Of a DNA stretch of 15,991 nucleotides, positions 1 through 4,672 are shown piece by piece. The stretch is from JBAXAB01 sp037142735 (GTDB lineage: Bacteria > Patescibacteriota > Minisyncoccia > Phycocordibacterales > CAIZLB01). The DNA lies in the NCBI GenBank assembly GCA_037142735.1, contig JBAXAB010000013.1, forward strand, positions 1 through 15,991, read 5' to 3'. Below the pieces are notes generated by a model, which was not told the origin of the DNA, did not search any database, and worked only from the letters and a program-made list of their open reading frames with translations. Both the position numbers and the translations under genes were made by a program. The stretch's first letter is position 1; every line of letters starts with the position of its first letter.

Positions 1-73
1 CCCCATCGTCTATCGGTTAGGACATCGCCTTTTCAAGGCGAGAAGCAGAGTTCGACTCTCTGTGGGGTCACCA
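1..73 (+). tRNA. tRNA-Glu (anticodon UUC), 5' end cut by the window edge
   Basis: The anticodon stem is TCGCC (25-29) with GGCGA (37-41), enclosing the 7-base loop 30-36. The anticodon TTC lies at 32-34 and reads Glu codons. The T arm CAGAG/CTCTG (46-62) carries a TTCGACT loop. The acceptor 3' strand TGGGGTC (63-69) pairs with CCCCA at 1-5 plus two bases that must lie just outside the window. The discriminator is A70 and CCA (71-73) is encoded in the DNA. The last 11 bases recur exactly at 2719-2729. All arms pair well, so I take it as functional. Confidence 0.95.
63..73 (+). repeat. Left copy of an 11-bp direct repeat (tRNA-Glu 3' end), possible attachment site
   Basis: TGGGGTCACCA, the last 11 bases of tRNA-Glu including CCA, recurs in the same orientation at 2719-2729. 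Tyrosine integrases often use a tRNA 3' end as attachment site, and insertion leaves a copy of that end at the far boundary. The orientation here (tRNA pointing into the bracketed segment) fits that model. Confidence 0.45.
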
Positions 74-74
74 G

Positions 75-620
75 TTAGATCAAACCTCCAAAAAACTTTA
101 TAAGATTCCCAACATGCTCATCTATCCCGACTCCGAGCGACTCGCACCCCCTAGTAATAACCGTTCGATCAATTTTTGCCGCGAAAGTTTTTTCACTTAA
201 TCTCTTTTTAATTGAACTAACCTTCATATCTTTAAATGGAATTGGATTTAACTTTCTATACGCATAGAAAATTCCGCAAAGCTCATCGCATGCCATCAAA
301 GCCGAAGCTAATTTTGTTGATGGCATAGTAGTGAAACCATTATAGCTGTATGCATGAGCTTCAACGGCATGAATTAATTCTTCTGGATAATTCCATTCTT
401 TAAACCATTTTAAAGATTCTGCTGGATGTGTATGTGGATGTTCCTCAAAATCCAAATCATGTAAGAGTCCTGTTGTGTACCAGAGATTTTTATCTTCATT
501 AAATAATTCTGCATATCCCTCCATTGCAACAGCTACCATTTTTGCGTGGTATTTTTGATATTCATCTTTTACATGTTTTTCTAAAAGCATTTGAGCTTCT
601 TCTTTTGTAGGTATATTCAT
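75..620 (-). CDS. HD-domain (HDIG-like) predicted phosphohydrolase
   Basis: This is a soluble protein of 181 residues with the metal-binding pattern of the HD superfamily: H25, the HD doublet in GLLHDLDF (H54-D55), a His cluster at 61-65, H89 and D112 in the context ALMACDEL. Bacterial proteins of this layout are predicted metal-dependent phosphohydrolases acting on nucleotides or small phosphoesters; the substrate cannot be told from sequence. I chose ATG 620 over an upstream in-frame start at 668 because the sequence after it (MNIPTKEEA) is where the homologous-looking domain begins and a TGnTACAAT promoter box ends six bases before it. The stop (TAA, 75-77) lies two bases beyond the CCA end of the oppositely oriented tRNA-Glu, so the two are convergent. 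It may be part of a segment inserted at the tRNA. Confidence 0.85.
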   Translation of the reverse strand: MNIPTKEEAQMLLEKHVKDEYQKYHAKMVAVAMEGYAELFNEDKNLWYTTGLLHDLDFEEHPHTHPAESLKWFKEWNYPEELIHAVEAHAYSYNGFTTMPSTKLASALMACDELCGIFYAYRKLNPIPFKDMKVSSIKKRLSEKTFAAKIDRTVITRGCESLGVGIDEHVGNLIKFFGGLI

Positions 621-645
621 AAGTTTATTGTAACAATTATTAATC
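621..645 (-). promoter_or_regulatory. Extended -10 promoter immediately ahead of the HD gene (leaderless)
   Basis: Read on the minus strand, TGtTACAAT (TACAAT at 632-627) is followed by just six bases and then ATG 620. Transcription normally starts 6-7 bases after the -10 box, so the mRNA should begin at or next to the start codon. There is no room for a Shine-Dalgarno sequence, and no convincing -35 box is seen. Confidence 0.55.
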
Positions 646-649
646 TTTC

Positions 650-683
650 TAAGAAAACCGCCCCGCACAAAAGCGCGGAGCGG
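650..683 (-). terminator. Rho-independent terminator of the 705-1037 gene
   Basis: The arms 658-666 and 675-683 form a GC-rich nine-base stem with one C-A mismatch around an eight-base loop. On the minus strand the stem is followed by TTTTCTT. It lies just downstream of the stop of the leftward 705-1037 gene and just upstream of the HD-gene promoter, so those two leftward genes appear to be separate transcription units. Confidence 0.65.
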
Positions 684-704
684 TGAAGAGTAAATTGAAA
701 TGTA

Positions 705-1037
705 TCAATTTACCCCGTAAGTTCTTGGTTTTGGACCGATTCTGATGAGGCTCAGCATCTTGATACTTGTTGGATCATTTAGAAGCCTCTCAATTCGAGT
801 AGCTTCTCCAAAAGCACCTTCAAAATCGTCAAAACTCTTTGGAACCATTTTGACTTCTCCACAGCATTTTATCTCTTGGAGATTTTCTCCCAGGATGTGC
901 TTCGAACTATCCGACATTACCAAGCCTATCAAAAACTTTCCACTGACCTCTCGGACAAGATTTCCGCACTTGTCGCAACGAATGGTAAGTTTCTGACCGC
1001 TTGGTTCAATAACGTTGATAACGATATTATTTGGCAT
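705..1037 (-). CDS. Small conserved-looking protein with CxxC and CC pairs, possible zinc site
   Basis: I do not recognise the family. The product is 110 residues, soluble, with no signal or membrane segment. It begins with a short beta-like stretch and then C21-D-K-C24, followed by a second Cys pair (C58-C59). Four cysteines arranged this way could hold a zinc ion as a small zinc ribbon, but no known ribbon signature is complete. The C-terminal half is charged and probably helical (ATRIERLLNDP). The gene starts at ATG 1037 behind a weak purine stretch (AAAGAG) that might serve as a ribosome site. It ends with TGA, the only TGA stop I see in the window. It diverges from the ACT-like gene across a 141-base AT-rich region and has its own terminator. 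Confidence 0.7.
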   Translation of the reverse strand: MPNNIVINVIEPSGQKLTIRCDKCGNLVREVSGKFLIGLVMSDSSKHILGENLQEIKCCGEVKMVPKSFDDFEGAFGEATRIERLLNDPTSIKMLSLIRIGPKPRTYGVN

Positions 1038-1178
1038 TTTATTCTCTTTGTTTGTTGTTGTTGTGCGCTTGGCTTATCCAAACGCAAGACAAGTGTATGC
1101 GTCATAAAAATACAAATCAAATTTTATAACAAATTAATCATATTTGTATCATTTTGTTATATATGATAGATTAATTAT
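1038..1178. promoter_or_regulatory. Divergent intergenic region with two interleaved inverted repeats
   Basis: This is the AT-rich spacer between the leftward 705-1037 gene and the rightward ACT-like gene. It contains a 9-bp exact inverted repeat (TATAACAAA at 1125-1133, TTTGTTATA at 1153-1161) and an 8-bp one interleaved with it (ATACAAAT at 1110-1117, ATTTGTAT at 1142-1149). A TATGAT box at 1162-1167 lies 11 bases before ATG 1179 and overlaps the edge of the second arm. This arrangement would suit an operator controlling the rightward promoter, but AT-rich sequence produces such matches easily. Confidence 0.4.
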
Positions 1179-1817
1179 ATGATCAAAATTCAGGACACTG
1201 TGAAAGAAGTGCTGTATGCGGATGAAGAGGCTTTATATGCACTAAGCAGGTGCTTTATGAACTTGTCTGCTTATTCAAAGCAAATAAAGAAAATAGTTGA
1301 ACAAAAAACTCGAAAGACGGTTAAAAGTTCGGGCATAGTTGTTGCGTTGTCGCGAATTCAAAAGTCATTGAAAAATATTAATCCGATGATTCAGGATATA
1401 AAAATTGAGAACATAACCACCAAGTCCCCCCTTTCAGAGCTGGTCTTCGAAAAAAACCCAAAGATACTAGAAAATCTTTCAAACTTATATAAATCTGTGA
1501 AGACTAATAATGATGACTTTTTAACAACAAACCTAAGCAGTAACGAAGTGAGTATCATCTGCTCAGATCGTATCAAATCAAAGGTTTTAGTTGCTTTAGC
1601 GAGCACCCCAGTAATGATACAGACCCAACTGGCTTCAATAGGATTATCTTTGGATCCTAAATATTATAAGATGCCAAATATAACTTATTCACTTATAAGA
1701 AAAATTGCCAGAAAGAAAATACTTTTGGCAGAAACGATAACTACTCATACAGAAATTATTTTTGTCTTCCACCACAAGGACCTACCCGAAATGATGCAAC
1801 TTTTCGAGATAAACTAA
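1179..1817 (+). CDS. Predicted regulator: N-terminal helical/HTH-like domain plus C-terminal ACT-like domain
   Basis: The product is 212 residues and soluble. The N-terminal third (about 15-65) has the pattern YALSRCFMNLSAYSKQI followed by a Lys/Thr-rich turn and IVVALSRIQKSL. This resembles small regulator-like proteins of archaea and Patescibacteria that join a winged-helix-like region to ACT domains. The C-terminal part (about 120-210) reads as an ACT-like fold: a first strand EVSIICSD, then helix, then a closing strand TEIIFVFHHKDLPEMMQLFE. ACT domains usually bind small molecules such as amino acids, so a ligand-responsive regulator is plausible; no ligand or target is evident. The stop is five bases before the VanW gene, which suggests co-transcription. 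The inverted repeats upstream could be an autoregulatory site. The family assignment comes from memory of the pattern and is moderate. Confidence 0.65.
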   Translation: MIKIQDTVKEVLYADEEALYALSRCFMNLSAYSKQIKKIVEQKTRKTVKSSGIVVALSRIQKSLKNINPMIQDIKIENITTKSPLSELVFEKNPKILENLSNLYKSVKTNNDDFLTTNLSSNEVSIICSDRIKSKVLVALASTPVMIQTQLASIGLSLDPKYYKMPNITYSLIRKIARKKILLAETITTHTEIIFVFHHKDLPEMMQLFEIN

Positions 1818-1822
1818 AGCAA

Positions 1823-2683
1823 ATGGATTCAATAATTAGAACCGTACAAAAAAAAGTTCACGCCGATATGCACGGTCGTAAAGCCCTGTCATTCAAATAC
1901 CCGAGACTTACTCCATACGTGGTTGGAGTTAAAAGGTTTGTAAATAACTTCAAAAATATTTTAAACTCAAGACTATCAAGAAAAATAAGGAAGGAATTTT
2001 TTACCTCAGTGCTTACTCGTCACTCATCACCCCTTTTTCGAAAACTTGGCGCTTCTAATCCAAATCTACACAATGGGAAAATCAATAATTTAAAAGTAGC
2101 GATTAATTCCCTGCAAGGAATGGTCATCCACCCTGGTGAAATCTTCTCCTTTTGGAACACGGTGGGTGCTCCAAGCGCGAAAAAGGGTTATACAAACGGC
2201 ATGCTTCTTTCCCGAGGTAAAGTGATCGAGGGAATCGGCGGGGGCTTATGCCAACTTTCAAATCTTTTGTACTGGCTGTTTTTACACGCACCAGTTCAAA
2301 TAGTGGAAAGACAGCATCATTCTATAGATGTTTTTCCAGATAGCGGACGAACCATTCCTTTCGGAGCTGGTGCTACTATTTATTACAATCTTATAGATTT
2401 GAAAGTGAAGAATACTTCACGATTTCCAATTCAGTTGAAACTCTGGTTGTCAGAAGGACAACTTAAGGGACAAATTATTTCTACTCATTCTACAAAAGAA
2501 AAATATCACCTCTTTGAAAAGGCTCATCATTTTATTCAGACCAAAAACGGTGTATACAGATATAACGAAGTCTGGCGAGAAACGCTCGTAGACGGAAAAG
2601 TCACTCGTGAAGAAAAAATTATGACTAATTGCGCCCCTGTCATGTACGATGTACCCAAAATTGATTTTTGCCTTGTTGAGTAG
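1823..2683 (+). CDS. VanW family protein
   Basis: The product is 286 residues. The VanW core spans about 75-215, with LGASNPNLHNGKINNLKVA, the signature HPGEIFSFWNTVG (103-115), the glycine-rich GIGGGLCQLSNLLYWLF (137-153), and VERQHHSIDVFPDSGRTIPF (161-180). VanW is an accessory protein of VanB-type vancomycin-resistance clusters. The domain is also widespread in bacteria without resistance, and its biochemical role is unknown. This is the short form, about the length of enterococcal VanW, with no signal peptide, G5 or peptidoglycan-binding domain. No VanH/A/X genes are nearby, so resistance is not implied. It starts five bases after the ACT-like gene, without a Shine-Dalgarno sequence, so translational coupling is likely. 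Confidence 0.9.
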   Translation: MDSIIRTVQKKVHADMHGRKALSFKYPRLTPYVVGVKRFVNNFKNILNSRLSRKIRKEFFTSVLTRHSSPLFRKLGASNPNLHNGKINNLKVAINSLQGMVIHPGEIFSFWNTVGAPSAKKGYTNGMLLSRGKVIEGIGGGLCQLSNLLYWLFLHAPVQIVERQHHSIDVFPDSGRTIPFGAGATIYYNLIDLKVKNTSRFPIQLKLWLSEGQLKGQIISTHSTKEKYHLFEKAHHFIQTKNGVYRYNEVWRETLVDGKVTREEKIMTNCAPVMYDVPKIDFCLVE

Positions 2684-2718
2684 GCATTCTCCTTAGATAG
2701 TCCTGAAAGCCACCCCTA

Positions 2719-2729
2719 TGGGGTCACCA
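2719..2729 (+). repeat. Right copy of the tRNA-Glu 3'-end repeat, possible attachment site remnant
   Basis: This is an exact copy of 63-73, with CT also shared just before one mismatched base (13 of 14 positions alike). It lies in the 90-base gap after the VanW gene and overlaps a small hairpin ACCCC-TAT-GGGGT (2712-2724). It could be an attR-type scar or a shrunken tRNA remnant, because both an acceptor-like CCCC strand and the CCA end remain. No integrase is seen between the copies. Confidence 0.45.
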
Positions 2730-2758
2730 ACCAAAATCCTAGTACGTTTTTTATAACA

Positions 2759-2773
2759 TGTTAATATATAAGC
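2759..2773 (+). promoter_or_regulatory. Extended -10 promoter directly ahead of the 104-residue gene
   Basis: TGtTAATAT (TAATAT at 2762-2767) is followed by six bases and then ATG 2774. The expected transcription start coincides with the start codon, and there is no Shine-Dalgarno sequence. Confidence 0.55.
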
Positions 2774-3088
2774 ATGCACGAAAACCCACAACAACTAACT
2801 CCGGAGGCGGAATTTCCATTAAAACACTGGTTCTCAAACTTTAGTTCTGAAGACAGGGACGCCATTCAAATAGATATTTTTGATTCTAATGACAAATTAG
2901 GACCCGTGGAATTTGCCCTAGATAATATCAAGGACCAGGAAGTAGCAAGAGGGATAATGCTTAGATTTAAAAGATATTTAGCTATAAAAAGAGAAGGTAG
3001 GAAGGACGCAATTAAAGTAGAAGCCAACGACCTTATAACACTTGTAGAAAAAGAGTTGGATAAAATATTGGTAACCTTGAACGGCTAA
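2774..3088 (+). CDS. Hypothetical soluble protein, 104 residues
   Basis: I do not recognise this gene. The product is acidic and charged, with no Cys, signal peptide or membrane segment. It looks mostly helical, with a helix-rich C-terminal half (about 55-101: VARGIMLRFKRYLAIKREG, then LITLVEKELDKIL). It starts at ATG 2774 directly behind an extended -10 box, which supports expression as a separate unit, and it is followed by a short decayed region. Coding potential is supported by the uninterrupted frame and the promoter position, not by homology. Confidence 0.6.
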   Translation: MHENPQQLTPEAEFPLKHWFSNFSSEDRDAIQIDIFDSNDKLGPVEFALDNIKDQEVARGIMLRFKRYLAIKREGRKDAIKVEANDLITLVEKELDKILVTLNG

Positions 3089-3107
3089 AGCGAGTTGCCT
3101 AAAAACC

Positions 3108-3230
3108 ATGAATCCCTACAAAGGAACAAAAGAAAACCCTCATCACGTCTCTGTTGGAGTTGTGCTTATTAATGATAAAGATGATGAATCGAAAATATTG
3201 GAGGATGTTAAAAAATTTTATTTAAAATAG
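3108..3230 (+). pseudogene. 40-codon ORF resembling the N terminus of a NUDIX hydrolase; probable remnant
   Basis: It reads MNPYKGTKENPHHVSVGVVL and then a short charged tail ending KKFYLK. The beginning (NPYKGTxENPHHVSVGxVL) looks like the first strands of NUDIX hydrolases of the patescibacterial type. The catalytic Nudix box (GX5EX7REUXEEXGU) is wholly absent, so the product could not hydrolyse nucleotides. The simplest reading is a gene shortened by an internal or C-terminal deletion. A free-standing small protein is the alternative. It starts 19 bases after the preceding stop and has no obvious promoter of its own. Confidence 0.4.
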
Positions 3231-3280
3231 CCTTAATCAGTACAAGAAAACAAAAATATTACAGAATATTTCAATTTTTA

Positions 3281-3296
3281 TGCTACTATATACCCT
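3281..3296 (+). promoter_or_regulatory. Extended -10 promoter directly ahead of the 58-residue membrane ORF
   Basis: TGcTACTAT (TACTAT at 3284-3289) is followed by seven bases and ATG 3297. This is the same geometry as at the HD gene and the 2774 gene, and there is no Shine-Dalgarno sequence. Confidence 0.5.
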
Positions 3297-3473
3297 ATGA
3301 AAAAACACCTTAAAACCGTCATCTTCCCCCTATGTATCATAATCCTTGCAATCCTGGCCTTTGTCGGTGGCTATTACCTTCTCTACGCCCCTAAAATCGA
3401 ACCAAAACACCTCCCTTGTGCCGAAGGTGACGCATACGACATCATGACGGGCGAGCACTGCATCGGGCAATAA
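3297..3473 (+). CDS. Small single-span membrane protein, 58 residues
   Basis: The short ORF begins MKKHLKTVIFPLC and has a positively charged start, one hydrophobic segment (about 7-31, ending GGYYLLYAP), and a short outer tail of about 27 residues with two Cys (C41, C55) that could form a disulfide outside the membrane. No lipobox is clear. The extended -10 box seven bases before its ATG, and its position 40 bases before the FecR-domain gene, argue that it is real. I do not recognise a family. It could be a small accessory protein of the following FecR/cyclase genes, which is inference only. Confidence 0.55.
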   Translation: MKKHLKTVIFPLCIIILAILAFVGGYYLLYAPKIEPKHLPCAEGDAYDIMTGEHCIGQ

Positions 3474-3478
3474 CACGG

Positions 3479-3512
3479 TTGAACATCCCCTCAGTTTTTG
3501 TATACTTGTTAT
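3479..3512 (+). promoter_or_regulatory. Promoter of the FecR-domain gene with -35 and -10 boxes
   Basis: TTGAAC (3479-3484), a 16-base spacer and TATACT (3501-3506) are followed by six bases and ATG 3513. The predicted transcript starts at or beside the start codon. This is the best -35/-10 pair seen in the window. Confidence 0.6.
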
Positions 3513-4646
3513 ATGAAAAAAACCTTTTTTATCTTAGGTGGAATAGTGGTTTTAGGAGTAATTATTTTCCTGTTATTACCCACTAAAAGTTTAAACGACG
3601 AGATAGTTAATAATGTACCCGAAAAAATTCCTTCAATTTTTACGGTCACACCGCTATCTTCTGATGTGTCTATTAAAACAGCCACCTCAAGTAATTTTAA
3701 TGTCATACAAAATGTCGCTTCGACCAGTGAAGGTACCGAAGTTAAAACTTCAACCAGTGGTCGCGCATTAATCGAATCATCTTTTGGACATCCAATTTCA
3801 CTGGATTTTAATTCTGACATCACAGTTAAAAATAGTGACGAAGAAAAAGACCGAACCTCTATCGAATTGGTCTCTGGAGGAATCTGGGCTCGTGCTAAAA
3901 AATTGGTAGAAAAAGGAGAATACCTTGAAATAAAAACTGGGAATGCTGTTGCGGTTGTTCGTGGCACTTCTTTTGGCCTGACATATAGCAATGACAAAAC
4001 TATTTTACTGGTATCTGAGGGCGAAGTCTCTTTATTCAATAAAGACAAAGCAACTGGAGAGCCAATCGCGAGCTCTGAAATATTAGTAAAAGCCGGTGGT
4101 AAAGGAATTGTGTTTAATGATAATAATGCAACCACATCCCTTCTTGATGCATCAGACATGAACAATCCTTGGTATCAATTAAATACAAGTATTGATGGAA
4201 CGGCCCCTAAACAAAATCCTACTAATCAACTACCTTCTCCAGCTCTTCCAAAAATACTACCACCAAGAACTCAAACTAATACCACCCCTGGTCCAAGTGG
4301 CTCTGGCCCTGCAGTTGCACCTACAAACACAACAACTGGTGCAGTTACTCAAATTACAACAACACCAGCCAAAGAAATCAGCGTCCGTTTTGTCACTCCG
4401 AATACAATCAGTGCAGGCGATACAAAGACGATTATCTTTATCGCCGGTGCAGGACTTAAAAACGTCACCGACGTAGTCCTTGGTGAATTACCAGTGCTTT
4501 ACTTGTCCATCCCAAACGATAATTCATTAAGCTTCTATATCAACACCCAGTCTACCCCTGGCACATACGACATAGAATTGATACGGGCAGATGGCACTTA
4601 TTACACCGTCCCAAATGCTCTTACAATCACCTCCGCTCTTCGATAA
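3513..4646 (+). CDS. FecR-domain surface protein with Pro/Thr-rich linker and C-terminal IPT/TIG-like domain
   Basis: The product is 377 residues. MKKTFFILGGIVVLGVIIFL is an N-terminal membrane anchor or signal (about 4-23). A FecR-type domain follows at about 78-200, with GGIWARAKKLVEKGEYLEI leading to GNAVAVVRGTSFGL (143-156) and LLVSEGEVSLF (165-175). Next comes a Pro/Thr/Ser-rich linker (about 230-285), then a beta-rich module (288-375) with the SVRFVTPNTISAG opening and LKNVTDVVLGE pattern of IPT/TIG-like folds. The protein should face the outside of the cell. FecR domains are best known from iron-citrate signalling but also occur beside CHASE2 sensors, as here: a CHASE2 adenylate cyclase starts 26 bases downstream. 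I chose ATG 3513 rather than TTG 3498 because the -10 box lies just before it. A role as ligand-binding or partner protein of the cyclase is inference. Confidence 0.85.
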   Translation: MKKTFFILGGIVVLGVIIFLLLPTKSLNDEIVNNVPEKIPSIFTVTPLSSDVSIKTATSSNFNVIQNVASTSEGTEVKTSTSGRALIESSFGHPISLDFNSDITVKNSDEEKDRTSIELVSGGIWARAKKLVEKGEYLEIKTGNAVAVVRGTSFGLTYSNDKTILLVSEGEVSLFNKDKATGEPIASSEILVKAGGKGIVFNDNNATTSLLDASDMNNPWYQLNTSIDGTAPKQNPTNQLPSPALPKILPPRTQTNTTPGPSGSGPAVAPTNTTTGAVTQITTTPAKEISVRFVTPNTISAGDTKTIIFIAGAGLKNVTDVVLGELPVLYLSIPNDNSLSFYINTQSTPGTYDIELIRADGTYYTVPNALTITSALR

Positions 4647-4650
4647 CCAG

Positions 4651-4672
4651 TGGTATGATTTTGCAAAATTAA
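4651..4672 (+). promoter_or_regulatory. Extended -10 box between the FecR gene and the cyclase
   Basis: TGgTATGAT (TATGAT at 4654-4659) begins five bases after the FecR-gene stop and 13 bases before ATG 4673, allowing a very short leader of about six bases. The cyclase may therefore have its own promoter in addition to read-through from the FecR gene. Confidence 0.5.

Noticed and set aside
1823..2683. Glycopeptide-resistance cluster because of the VanW protein
   Set aside because: No VanR/S, VanH, ligase or VanX/Y genes are near. VanW domains are common outside resistance clusters.
2712..2724. Terminator for the VanW gene
   Set aside because: The ACCCC/GGGGT stem is only five bases and is not followed by a T run on the plus strand.
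3509..4165. Long open frame antisense to the FecR gene
   Set aside because: It lies wholly inside a well-supported gene on the other strand and has no recognisable domain or promoter.
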